Assembly: GCA_001687465.1 (NCBI GenBank)
Contig: LVLI01000121.1
Span: 1 to 64,000 of the forward strand
DNA from: Halocafeteria seosinensis
Lineage: Eukaryota; Sar; Bigyra; Bicosoecida
Length of the DNA: 64,000 bases
Reading direction: 5' to 3'
In this document: one piece after another, positions 20,598 to 32,618 of the stretch
Layout: each line of letters starts with the position of its first letter
How positions within the stretch are numbered: the stretch's first letter is position 1
Program-made: the position numbers and the translations under genes
Notes under the pieces: generated by a model
Databases searched by the model: none
Seen by the model: only the letters and a program-made list of their open reading frames with translations
What the model was told of the DNA's origin: nothing

Positions 20598-23500
20598 TTC
20601 TTCGTGTTCTACGCTTCCTGTTCAACTCTTGCCACTGAGTACGGTTCTTGAACCGGAAGTGGCTGATTGACTTCCGTAGCGCGTGCCTAAAATGAACGAA
20701 CAAAGTCTCGTCTTTGCACCGTCATACGCATGCAAGGAGGAGGGGTTTCACGGTTCCTACTAGCGTCCACGCAAATGAAACAACGATAGAATTCTGCAGA
20801 CCACACGAGCATACTGAATACAGTACCGGGGGACCTACCACCAAGCAGCAACAAAGACTACTGAAGTCCCAAAAACTACCAGCATGATTCTATCCACTAA
20901 AAATACAGATAGCATCCACCTCATCTCCTGCTTCTCCCACCGGAAGAGCGAAAACATTGACAACCCGAGAAACACCTGAACCTACACTACATTCGCTTAG
21001 CTTCCCAACCGATGGTCATTCCTCGTCTCTTTGACACTTAACGAACCCCCTCCACGCCGGCGGCCAGTACAGCACAAGCCCGCACAAAGAGTCGAGGCTA
21101 CAGAAGCAAAAACAAATTGAACTGGACCTCTACGAAACCGCCCCGCCAGCGAACGTGCTGCTCACGACTGAGATAAATCACCGGGAAGAGCTTCGATCTG
21201 CTCTTTTATGTGGTATGGCAGTACTAACGACAAAAAAATAAAAGCCTTGCATACTCCGCCCTTCCGGCGGGGGTCAGAGCTCCGAGCCTCCGTCCACCCA
21301 GCCCTACAGTCAGGAAGTCATATGACACACTCACTTTCAGAAGCACAACAGGGGGTAGTGGATCTATTCAGTCTTGTATTTATGCCCCATTTCTTCCACT
21401 ATCCGGGCATCATTGTCGCATACCATCAGGGAACAATCGAACACAAGAGATGCAGGGTCGCCCGTCCCTGGATGGGGTGGGGTGCAAAAACGGTGCTGTT
21501 CCCCGATCACGAACCTTTCCAACGCTTAGCAACGACGCGGAAGCAGCCGCTGCCGCGCATACTACAGACTCTACTCAGGACTTCCCGCCACTTTCACGCT
21601 CGTTGAGCATGTGGGGACAGAAGCAATATATCCGTGGTGGAAGTGAACTGTCGTACTGGACAACTGTACCGGGGGATCTTCTAAGGGGAAGGGGGGCTTA
21701 CTTTTTGGACAAGCTAAAAGGGTGGTTTCGTTGAAAAGTAATGACTTCAACACACACTCTTCCTTTATAAAATGATATATAGACTCCTATACTATCTGTT
21801 CAAGGTAACTCAAGGGATAAAAAGGTCTCGTATACCGTACCAATCCCAGGACCACCGCAAATCTAGTCAAGGAGGTTCGCGCTGCGGAAAGCAAGAACAA
21901 AATACGCATTTGCTCAGGAATGCACGGAGGTTAACATGCAGAACCGTGTTACATTATGGGGAAATTCTTGCTGCAAGGTGTGGAACACGAACTATAGGTG
22001 TGAAGAACGGATTTAGAAAAACTCTGAGAGAGTTTCTTCGAACGCTGCTGACTGTACAACCGAACAGGAGCGAGGGTAGACGCTCTTCAACAGCGTCCGA
22101 AATTTGATGTCTCCTTACAAATAACAGCACGAAATAAAGCTAAGAAAATCCTATAAACTTCGGTGATCCACATGTGGGCAATGCAGTCCTATACCGCTGC
22201 ACCAGGTAAGACACCGGGACAACTTCCCCTTCAGAGACAGTACACAGTTTCCAGAAACCGTACATGGTAGATCGGAATAAGTGACACGTGAAACATCAGC
22301 TCCCAAGTGGAAGGTTTCCACGGTTTGTGGCCCATTATAGGTCAACACACAAGCTGTGGCGTGCGCTAGTCCTCGCCTAGGCACTGGGCTGCCAAATTTA
22401 GTCCGATTCTTCTTCATACCATAGTACGCTTTAGACGCCTGAGAACAACATAACACGTCAAAGGGTGATAGCACAAGATAACATTATGACCCTCAAAAAT
22501 ATTATCTTGACGTACCTGACTCATAATGGCTCACCTCTTTATCCGTTTTGACACAACGGAAGCAACCTGGTCCTTGGTTTGGATCTGATGGATCGACGTG
22601 TCTTTAAGCGCGAGAGCTACCAAGACGTGTCTCCATTGGAATTAACCGTAACAAAGACTATTAGTTTACAGAAAACGCCGAAGCCAATGCTGAATGTTTG
22701 CATCTTCGGAGTCGTTTCGATTGCAACTGCGTGGAAGAACAGGGAACGTGCGAGCTCGCGACCAGAATAGACTGAAGCCCCGTCGAAATCGTCGACACAG
22801 ATGGCACCAGCTGAGATAAGGTATACATCAAAACCCTCGTACTGATAATGCATTCCCTCCCGTAATTTTGATGGACCCCTACCCGAAGGATGCATTGATA
22901 GTAGGTTTCCATGTTGACGTCATCTCCTCAGGTAATTGCATCTACAATGTAGCTTTCCGCAATAGGAGTAGGGTTATCGGAGAGTATGTATTCGTCTGTG
23001 ATTGCTGCCCTGTTGAGAAAAACGCAATATTTCCTTAAAGCAGTCGCAATTTAAGGATGCCTGCTCAAAACGAACACTGAACCTTCAATAATTTGTCTGG
23101 TGCGGCTTGTCTGCAGCCCGAGTTCCGCACCGACTGTACTCCCCTTACAACAGTCCAGCCAATTCCTCTAAGAGCTGTGTGAGCATACTGCGCCAATTTT
23201 TTTTTGTGTCAAATTTGACATCTTCATTGGGGATTTAGGTATGCGGCCAGTACAGATTTGTCCAGCAGTTGCAGTAAGTCGGAATACAATGTTCGATGTT
23301 GGAGCGTCCAGCGCCAGCATGCTGCACGGGCTTTCGATTCGCAAAGCCATATGGCTCTGATAAAAAACATCGCGTTCTGGTATAGCTTTTAGAGCTCCAT
23401 CCCATATCTTACTGCCGCTTCTAGCTGACTTTGCATTGTCACCTAGTCAATCCTTGAAGCACTTTGGTGTCTTTCGAGCAATTGCTTAAGGAGACGCTTC

Positions 23501-26500
23501 TGTATTATTGACCTACAAAAAACTGTGAATTTATTCACGGTAGAATGTCCAAACCATCCAAATGCGTAGTGCCCTGGACTATGTTGTGTTAACGGCAGGT
23601 GACTCGTCTTCAGTACGGGGCGGTCGATTAGGGCTCCAGTTGTCCTTCGCGTTTCGTGGTCTCCAATAATGTGTACGTACTGTTAACAATTGTTTCACCT
23701 TATCTTTACAGCAGGTTACAATAATCCTATTAGGTCTAGATAGGCAATGCGCACCAAATCATGTTGCCTTTCATCAGTTTGAGGAGTCTAGGAAGTGCTC
23801 GAAGGCGGTTTACGGACACCCTGTACCCTTCAAGCAGCCATTAGTCTTTGGTCTCAGAGCCTCGATCCGGAGGAGAAAGGGCACAAGAAGAACACCCTTA
23901 TATTTTCATAGGCATTGGGGCGCTATGTTGCGAAGTCGTCGGGACTCAATACGAGTGCTACTTTTCCTAAAACCCGGTTACCAGGAGTTTGCTTGTTTCT
24001 CAGTTTTAGATCGGTCTTTTCGTGCCATGGAACAGGAACGATGAAACTGAATACGGAAGGCATTTACCGTGCACCAGAAAGCATATCCCATCTGGAAGTT
24101 TGACATGCCGTGATCGCAGCTGGTTGCAGGTGGTGGTTCTCTATCCGCTTCTGGGAGGTAGTTCTCCATTGCATTGGAATCTCCAGCTAAGTCTGCTTCA
24201 TATAGGAGCAATACTATGATTCCATGGGTTTAGTGCATCGGTAACGGTATTTAGCTTTATTTTGGGTCAAGTTGCGTGCGTGGAAGCGGAGAGCTTTGCG
24301 GAGTAACAGCAGTGCGTAGCAGTTCATGCAGATGCGCGCGGCAAATGACTAGGATGTTGTAATTCCGTCTTTGCATGTTATTTCGTTTGTTGCTACAGTT
24401 TTTCCTAGTAGTTCCAATACTGCGGACTTGCCGTTGGCTGAAAACTCGTTTGGTTCAAAATCTGAGCTGTTCCAAGCGATTGCTCATATGTTGCTGCTCG
24501 GAATCTACGCACACGGAAAGCTTATCGGCACCACATACAAAAAAGATTTAAGCCATCCCGATTACTTGATTCGAAGATAATTTCTGTTCAGACGTGTACC
24601 CGCTTTTACTTCCATTTTCTAGTGTTTCTGTAGTTGTCTCATTGCGTCCGGTTATACTTTCATGAGGTTGCTACATATCGTGAGTTTTCAAATCTCTTTA
24701 TAAATCATCGTATCGCTGAAATCCAGGCCTCTTCTTGGAAATACTCCGAGAGGTGGAGGGGCTGTTTCGCTTCCACCGCTCTACCTCCATCGCTGTCTGT
24801 TTTCCCGGTTTCCGGGGGAACGTGATGGCTGCCACAAAACACATCCGAGGGTGTCAACTCCTCGCTGCCGCCATCGGTACAAACGCGCAAATCATTGAAG
24901 AGGTCTCAACCGGAGTTGGCCTTCGGGGAAGTAGTTGGTGATGGACTTGTAGCTGAACGAAGTTCCTAACGGCGAGGCGAATACATGTAGCAAAAAATCC
25001 CCTTGAATCTTTCCCTCTATTCCATTCGTGAGTCCATTCTACAGTGCGGGCATTATATGCACGTATTTCCATGCATTCTATCCAGCTACCTCGCACTTCA
25101 TGTAGCAAGGCGGACGCGAACAACCCAGCGGAGTACTTTTTTGACTCACGCTTCGTCGGCGAGTCCAAACGCCGGAGCGAAGCACCAGGCGCTTCCCCAT
25201 AATACGCAGTTCCATCGCGGTATTGTTGAAAGGCGTGGGTTGGACTATGTCATTCGTAGGATTGGTATAGGCTCTTTCCAAGGGAAGTGGAAGCGTGAAG
25301 GCTGACCTGAGAACATATTATTACGGAGGTCAGTAATAAACTCCACATCACTTGCCAAAGCTTCGCTGAAAGTATATACACATTTTTTGCAGGTGTCTGG
25401 GAAGTGAAATACAACCGCCGCTTGTGGATAAGGACTGGTTGATGGAATGACTCACAGCTTACGTCGGAAGGAGAATCGTAATCTGTAGGCCACAGGCGTT
25501 ACAAAGTAAAGTGTATTGGCATTGTCGATTGTAGCGTGTTTGCCTCAATTGTTCTTTGTAAACTACAGGGTATATGTATTGCTTCGCGTTGCCGCACGAA
25601 AATGGACGTAAAGGCAATCCGTGGAAGACTGGAATTGAGGAGGAACTGAACCGACTAGCCGGAAGTGGATTAACGATCGTGCTTTTGAACACACAACGTC
25701 GACAATGCTAAGGAAAGCATCAAACTGGAGAGAGATTCTTCTCGGAAAAGTGTACAATTATCACACGCCAAATACAGTCTCCTCTGCACTGCGATGTATT
25801 TGATGACGAGATCATCTCCGTCGCTCCGGGAACTGGAATCGGCTGCAACTCAGCAGCTCCTGTAAGCATGCAAGAATTTCAGAATGTATTGCGCATAGAT
25901 ATGCCTCACAAAACATCATCGATCAAAACGTGCATGCAGGATACAAAGATGTAGAAAGGAGTGCCAATAAGTCGTCGGTGTCTTGCCTTGGGGGGTGTGT
26001 GCCTCCAAAACCGCTACGTTTGGCAGCGATCCACAGAAAAATATTGAAGCAATCGTAAGCCGTCCCCGCTACAGGTATATATGAGCAGTACAATAATTTC
26101 TTTTCACGTAAGAAATTTAGCAATTCGACGCTTGATTTCTCTGAATCCTGGATTAGAAAGTGGGTAGATGCCCTTTACCCCTGGGTTCCGAGCGGGTTTG
26201 GGACAGCATTTGTTGTTTCCACCAAGGAGGATGATTCGGGATAGCATATGGTGCAATTACATGCAATTTTCTGATACTTTAGCAGTTCTGTAGTGTGCAT
26301 AGAGGAGAAGGGACGATATGCGGAGTGTAATTTTAGGACCGTCAGCAAGGATGAGGACGGAGTACAGCACGATACAGCACAGAATCCCTGGGAGGGTAGC
26401 ACAATAACAGTATTGGCAGTAGACAGCGGATGAAGTGCGTAGGAGACTCTATTTCCTGTGGCGCTATCAGTATGTTGTTGAAAATCTACCTGTATGTCGC

Positions 26501-26937
26501 TGGTAGAGATGTAAGAAGTCTGTCCAAAAAAATTGTTGGTTTCGCGTCCCGTCTTGGCGAAGTCGGTGCCACGGGTGCTGGTAGGGCACAGCCTGATAGC
26601 GGTAGTTTACAGCAGCATTAATGAATCCAGTTCCACCAATACAATAGAGGAACTTACAGTCAATTGCAGTGGAATGTTGCAAAAAAAATCATGTCTCCAA
26701 ATCAGTCGCTCAGGTCTCTCCGAGTCTCGTCCCGAAGACGTGTTCTACGCTTCAACTGTTGGCTTGAAACAACACAAATGCGACTGCACGGTCAGTCAGA
26801 CTCAGTCTGCACTTGTACCAGTTCATCGCAGTGAAGACTCTAGTACAACCGAATACTGATTTGACCGACCGCATAGAAAATATTGGGGCACTGAAGTTTT
26901 TTCTTTGCGAGTCCTCCTTGAGTAACCACCCCAACCT
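20598..26937. other. 6.3-kb gene-poor region, no supported gene
   Basis: The longest stretch without a recognisable gene. Open frames on both strands are under about 135 codons and none matches a family I know. Some short frames have protein-like composition: 21450-21734 plus, 22617-22895 minus, and a terminal-exon-like piece at 22928-23009 minus that follows a good acceptor and ends DNPTPIAESYIVDAIT then stop. They could be exons of fast-evolving split genes or decayed genes. No tRNA, rRNA, LTR, terminal inverted repeat or reverse-transcriptase motif was seen. The 20598-21200 part will contain the promoter of the transposase-derived gene. Confidence 0.5.
21450..21734 (+). CDS. Unrecognised short open frame
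   Basis: A 94-codon frame starting MQGRPSLDGVGCKNG, with an Ala-rich patch and a C-terminus reading LLRGRGAYFLDKLKGWFR. Composition is plausible for protein but there is no domain, signal peptide or flanking splice pattern to support it. An overlapping plus-strand frame (21208-21606) is equally long, so chance is a real possibility. Confidence 0.15.
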   Translation: MQGRPSLDGVGCKNGAVPRSRTFPTLSNDAEAAAAAHTTDSTQDFPPLSRSLSMWGQKQYIRGGSELSYWTTVPGDLLRGRGAYFLDKLKGWFR

Positions 26938-28967
26938 ATGCCACGATTCCATACACTAGAAGAGGAGGATGAGGAAGAAGAGCCACACCACTCCAGTGCT
27001 AGTACTAGGAGAGAGCGATCCATCGAGTCGCTCATGCTATCAAAGGCTATATTTGTGTGCACTGGATTGGCTCTCCTGATACTAGTCGTCGTCTCAGTGA
27101 TTGGTTTCGCAGAACGAGATAAGCAGCGTGGGTGGAGAGGACCAGGAATTGTCACACATTTACCGGTTCCGACATCGAAACCTCGCGATCCTGGGAACTC
27201 TCCTCATTCACATGATCCCTATGACTTGAACTCGGCGGCGCATGCCAAATTCTCACGTCTACTAGAAGCGGACAGCAACGTGGGAATTGCAGGTTCGAGC
27301 GACAGCTCAGCAATGAGCATGCGTTTGGTTCCATTAACTCAAACAAATCAAACTAAGAATTCAGAAAACTGGAAGGATTTCACATATTTCAATGAACTTG
27401 ATGAACCCGTATGGCTACTTCATATCAGATCAGGTGGAACGCGAATTGTAAGGAATGCTGACAGAGTAAGCTCCCTACGGTTTACACTGTATCTGGTACG
27501 CTATCGGTAATCCACTGACTCGTGATGTTTTCTTCCGCAGGTTAGAAGGAAGGAGGAAACCAAAGTTGCTGATTCCAAAGAAGGGACCATTAAAACATGC
27601 CAGCAAATAGATGTTCGGGGTCTCCCGGCACTACATATCGTAAAAGTCACTCCGTACATTCATGAAGTAAGGCAGTCAGTACGCGGTCCACACCGAGCCA
27701 GTGCAACCTCTGTCAACCCCACGAATTTTATTACTACAGAAGACGTCAAGTGCTAACATAGTGGACAGAATGTTTTTGTCATCTTGTCAGAAGTTTTGTC
27801 GCCGAATGCCGGCATCTATTCCGGGCGATTGCGAGACTGATTGTAGTGTCTGTACGAAGATGCTATTGACGTACGAAAATGGAGCCAGATCGTATGAGTT
27901 TCCCTCCCTAGCAGGAGTACGCATCGGAAATACTACAATACATAAATCTTTAATGCTAAACGTTGAGTACCACGTTCCGAATGAGACGGTGATACCATCA
28001 GGTTCGTTCCTGAGTCTGTGCGTTAGATTGACAAGTTTCGCGTTAGTACTGCTTTTTCGTTTTTGCTTTACATGCAGATGGTTGGATGGACTCTTCAGGC
28101 TTTGTTCTTCATGTCACACCAAATTTAAGGAAGTACGACACTTTGCCCGTAAGATGGACCACCGAGAGTAACGGACATGGCGGATCTGAAAATGTGTGGA
28201 ATAGCAAAGCCTTATATTATACATTCCAGAAACAATTTTGGCATGTCCCTGCGTCTCAGCTACGCGGCTTCCTCTACAGCATGCGTACAAACTCGTCCTC
28301 AACGAAGTTTGGCTTGGCACAGCCTCGGCAGAAACCATCAATCAACAAGAAGCACGGATGCAACTTGAATGTAGTCTCCGAGCTGCAGTCGCTGAATGAC
28401 TATACGCAATTTAGTGTAGGAGGCATTCCAAGCGGAGAAGGGGAATTTGCGGCACGTCCGTCTGATGCTGCTTCCTTTATTCCTACAGGAATTCCACTAG
28501 AAGAAGCCAGAAAGAAGATGTCCAAAACAGTCGTCAGCAGCGAACATCCTGAACATCACAGGGGATTATTGAACGTTGGGCAGTGCAATGACAAGGAAGT
28601 ACTCTGTCAGTCCTCCAACACATCATTATACTTCAGGGAGAAGATGTATCAACCCCTGCCAATCCGTCCTGGAGACGCGTTGCTGAAACAGTGCGGGGAT
28701 ATGGAGGGAAAACGCCCAAATGAATGCGTACTCACGATGTATATTTACCCTGTAAAGGGAAGTGAGGAATTCCCTCCTCCCATAAATGCTGTGGGCACAG
28801 GTGCGCAAGCTAGAGATAACGGGACTTGGTATGAGTACAGTAAACCTACCGGTAACGTGGAACATTCAACGTACTGGACAAATCACTACCATACCAGCCC
28901 TATGTCACCACTATCCTCAGCTAATTTAACCTGTAATTTTTCTACGGGAAGGTGGAATGTAGTCTGA
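26938..28967 (+). CDS. DBH/MOXD-like copper type II monooxygenase homologue, probably catalytically inactive
   Basis: Exons 26938-27465, 27541-27666, 27740-28001 and 28078-28967; introns of 75, 73 and 76 bp. The 601-aa product is a type II membrane protein: acidic cytosolic tail, then a hydrophobic anchor near residues 36-60 (AIFVCTGLALLILVVVSVIG). The lumenal part follows the copper monooxygenase layout: CQQIDVRGLPALHIVKVTPYI, then NIVDRMFLSSC where the family has a His-His-Met motif, LNVEYHVPN for the family's E-x-H-Y-x-N-P, DSSGFVLHVTPNLRKYD for DSSGxRLYxTPxLRKYD, and LPIRPGDALLKQC for the PGDxLxTxC turn. The His-His pair is Asp-Arg, no His-x-His of the second copper site is visible, and the Met ligand motif (EMC) is replaced by ECV. 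Only the third His of the first site appears kept. A pseudoenzyme or receptor-like role is inferred. Confidence 0.8.
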
Positions 28968-29021
28968 TGTCTCATGAGGGTTGCACAGTGCAACTTGCGC
29001 CAAGGGACTCGCGTCAGTGGT

Positions 29022-29702
29022 TCAGTCTGTTTTCTTTCCAGCGGCTTCCTGGCTGTCATCTCGTTTAGCATTCACTCCATCCGTAAGATAGCCTACCAGA
29101 GGATACTTCATTTCAAATTTTTGGACCTGTTCAGAATGACACAAAAATCGCATAGTTGCAGCTACAACACCAACCACAACGAGACAACCACATACCCAAT
29201 CGTCCAGCGTGTCTTTTTCACCTTGGGACAAGTCGGACCAAGAGCGTTGGTCCCATTTTGAAGGGTCCAATTCCATCGTAGCAAGCCCAATAGTGGCATC
29301 TCTGCGTCGTCAGATCACCATACCATATGTGTATGTACCATACAAGAAAACTGCTAGATTCCTAAGCTTAGACGCGTACCTTCCCGCAAAGCAATGGTAG
29401 GGTCCTCCGGGGCCGTAGAACCCCGTAGACTCGCTCATATCGAAAACATTGCCCGAGACGCCAATGTAAATGGACTTTTCCCCTTGCCCTGTATACTGCT
29501 CAAGTTCGGCTTTGGTGAAATTTCGCGGTTTGGGAGCTGACTTCCCTTTTTTCTCGTTCGAGGGTGGTAAGGAGTAGGTCCCAAACAAATAGTCCGTGAT
29601 CTCTCTTCCGGCTAGAATGTATAATACGAGAAAGAATATGCCAAATGCGAGTAGTATGGGCAATATTTGATCATTAAATGAGATTTCTCCCAGTTCTGCC
29701 AT
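29022..29702 (-). CDS. MAPR-type cytochrome b5-like heme-binding membrane protein, apparent 1-bp frameshift
   Basis: Minus-strand exons 29702-29380, 29302-29196 and 29126-29022, introns 77 and 69 bp. The N-terminus is a membrane anchor (ILPILLAFGIFFLVLYILAG), followed by the MAPR cytochrome-b5 domain: RNFTKAELEQYTG, IYIGVSGNVFDMSEST, FYGPGGPYHCFAGR, then after the first splice DATIGLATMELDPSKWD and KFEMKYPLVGYL. Family members (PGRMC, yeast Dap1) bind heme and support cytochrome P450s and sterol synthesis in the endoplasmic reticulum. Splicing at the obvious sites gives 535 coding bases, one too many. The expected protein needs GLA followed by TM, but the genome has one extra T near 29280 (gggcttgcttacgatgg). 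This is either a sequencing error, a real frameshift, or an unusual splice. About 178 residues are expected, normal for the family. Stop is 54 bp from that of the copper-monooxygenase homologue. Confidence 0.8.
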
Positions 29703-29899
29703 TTCTTTCGTCTCGCACTACAATTACAAACACACAGTAAAAATAAATGAATTATGCTTGTTTTTTTGATATATTACATGGTATACAATCAGTACGGACA
29801 CGGTGTATATATTATACAAGGAGATAATGACGTAGAATTGTCCAACTTCAACTTGGTGCCCTGCTGCCCTTTATTCACCTTATTATACACGTTCCGAGG

Positions 29900-32565
29900 A
29901 TGTCAGCTCGACAGCGACGCATTATACAGAAGCTGCGTGAGCAGCAGCAGCGGCCTGTGGACGAAAATGGAACTGCCACCTCGAGCGAAGAGGAAGAAGA
30001 AGAGGAGCAGGAACCTTCGGGAGGTGTCCGGTTCGATGTAAGTCGTATACAGCTTTATACCGTGCTTTCACACCCCTGTTTGCACTTCAGCCAAGTTGTA
30101 TGTGTCCATATGGTACCTGTGGTGCAGCTCTTGGATAGCTCGGATGAAAGTGGGAGTGAAACAGAGGAGGAGAAGGATTCGGGTCCCACTGCATTGACCT
30201 CTTCTACAGCTATAAATGCATCTACAGGCGCCCCTCGGCACAACCCTAATAGTAACAAGAAGAGGAATAAGAATAAAAAGAACAAGAAAGCTGCCGCGGC
30301 CGGTCGCGCCACGCAGGAGGATGAGGAAGAGGACCTGGACGCCTTGAAATCTGTCGGGGAGAGCACTTCTAGCGCTTCCATTGGACTAGATGCATACAGT
30401 ATCGAAGATCTGGTGAAGTACGGTTTAATTACTCAACACATGGTATGGGACGGGCTCTTGAGGATAAAGAAACCGGATTTGAACCCCGATAATGAATTCT
30501 CGAGACGACTGGGCTCGTTTCGCCATGCGTTCGAAGAAGGGGGAGACGAAGATGATGAAGGAGCTGCAGCTGCCGGAGGAGGTGCTCGGCGCAGACAGCG
30601 TTTAAATCGACGCGGTGGGGCAAGAGGAAGAGGCAGAGGAAGAGGAGGTCATACTAGAGAAGCTAGGGGAGGACCTTCTGTGCTGCTGAAAAAGAAAGAC
30701 TACCATATGGTTCCGCCAACATATGTGGACGATGGAATTTCTATGCAAATGGACGACGAGAAACAAGAGCAGTATATGTTGTCTTGTCGCACTAATTCAG
30801 TCACGGAAGCCTCGTGGAAAGATACGCATTCAATAGAGAAAACAACTCGGAGGTTTTTCAAGTATCTCTTCTCTCCAGGCTATTCGCGGATTCAAGAACA
30901 GTACATCGCCGCGGCTCAGACATATGACCCACATTCAGTTATGCGAGTTTATGCAACTTATCCCTATCATGTAGACACATGTCTCCAGCTTGCCGAAGTC
31001 TACAGAGCAACTGGGCAGCTAGAGGAAATGGGGAAAATGCTTGAACAGGCATTGTGTACCTTAGAGAGTGCATGGCACCCACTTTTCAAGCCATGGGAAT
31101 ATCCATCCAGGTGTTTGTGGAATTGCACGGAGAATCGGTAAGTACAAAGGGTTGCGTCTGGTACTATGTTTTCATCAAAGCATACCTGAAGTATTTGTAT
31201 CATACAGTTCCCTTTTCACTACACTTTACCGGCGTATGAGCACCGTGGGTAAATCGGGTGCTGTACAGACAGCCTTCTCGTTGGGCAAGTTACTGCTTTT
31301 ATTGGATCCGGCGAAAGATGCTGTTAGGACCTCTCTATGTGTTGACTATTTTGCTCTTCGCGCAAGAGAATATTCATGGTTGATACGCTTGACAGAACCA
31401 GTCACCCGTGCCGCAATGACTGACGCGGCTGTACCGGACCGATTTCTTCCAGACGCCCTATGCCTCGGTCTAAGGACGAACGCTCCTGAAAAAGCTCCAA
31501 TGATTCTCCTGCCGAACTTGTGCTACTCACGAGCTCTAGCTTTATACCATTTGTGCGATAGTGATGAACCTCTACGTGCCGGCCGAGGGTGCAGCCAAGA
31601 ATACTTGGCGTTCGGAGTTCTACCCTCGGACTCCTCATGCAGCCCGGAAAATTCGCTACTACGGGCGACTACAGCACTGGTTAATGCGATAATATTGTAC
31701 CCTGAAGTAGTTTTACGTATTCTTGAGAAGCTCGAAATTACCCGGGATGATGTAGGGACCCGTAAAATAGGAACGAGAGACAGCGATCAAACTGTCGGTT
31801 TGAAACAAAGGATTCATGAATTTGCTGAATCGTGGGAATCCAGTAGCCTTTGCCAATGGAAAACGGTCCTCGAACACGACTTATTTGCCCACCCTGAAGA
31901 AACAGCGTTCGAGATGGTGCGATGCGCCTCGGGCGCAGAAGCTGAAGAAGCCCCAGTGACAAGTTGTGATTCGAGTTATGCGCGTATAGTTTCAAGTTTT
32001 GGAGAAAGGCATGTTGAATGCTGGAAAGAATCCAATATCCTAGCGTGGTTGTATAATTGTTGCCGAACGGCCATGACTGCCGTAGATATGACTCGAGGCC
32101 TCGCAGATGCAAATAGCGCATATTATTCAAGTGTTTGGCATATTTTTGGTATTGAGGCTTCTCAAACCGTCGTTACGATGCTATCTACAAAAATGTTATT
32201 AACGGGTTCCGAAGCATGGGAATTCTTCAGGCAAGAGACTCTTGCGAGTCCTTTGGACGAGCGAACAATGCGAGCTGAGTTCGGCTATTTTGGCGATCCT
32301 ATTATTTCTGGTATGTACAGCAGGGTTTCACTCCCATTGAATTGACTCATGTTTGACTGCTCCATTCGATCATGCAGAATACGGAGACACAGCTAATGTC
32401 AATCCTGAAGAATTACAGCAACCCCAAGATGAATTTGGCCATGGGCAGGTGTTTGGAGCTGCACAAGAGGTTGACGCAGACCAGAATGCTTTGAGGCTAT
32501 TTTTCGATACGTTGCTCCCGTGGAATGTGATACCCAGAGATGGCAGGAATGAGTTCGATGAATAG
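29900..32565 (+). CDS. TCF25: TCF25/Rqc1 family protein, ribosome quality control
   Basis: Exons 29900-30037, 30128-31137, 31208-32310 and 32378-32565; introns 90, 70 and 67 bp; 812 aa. The N-terminus is the expected acidic/Lys-rich, low-complexity region (poly-Glu, then KKRNKNKKNKK). The conserved core follows: YSRIQEQYIAAAQTYDPHSV, YPYHVDTCLQLAEVYRATGQ, ALCTLESAWHPLF, and after the second splice ENRSLFTTLYRRM and LCVDYFALRAREYSWL. The C-terminus has the family-like ending LFFDTLLPWNVIP. TCF25/Rqc1 works with Ltn1/Listerin and Rqc2 on stalled 60S subunits and favours K48-linked ubiquitin chains on nascent peptides. An Arg/Gly-rich segment (RGGARGRGRGRGG) near residue 245 may bind RNA. The start is 197 bp from that of the divergent MAPR gene. 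Confidence 0.92.
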
Positions 32566-32618
32566 CTTGTAATACACAACAGAAAATTTCATGTTGACCC
32601 TAGTTCTATTTTCCTGTA

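Noticed and set aside
22150-22230. tRNA-like stretch (ctggtgcagcggta on the minus strand)
   Set aside because: An A-box-like word is present but no T-arm or B-box follows at the right distance, and no acceptor stem pairs.
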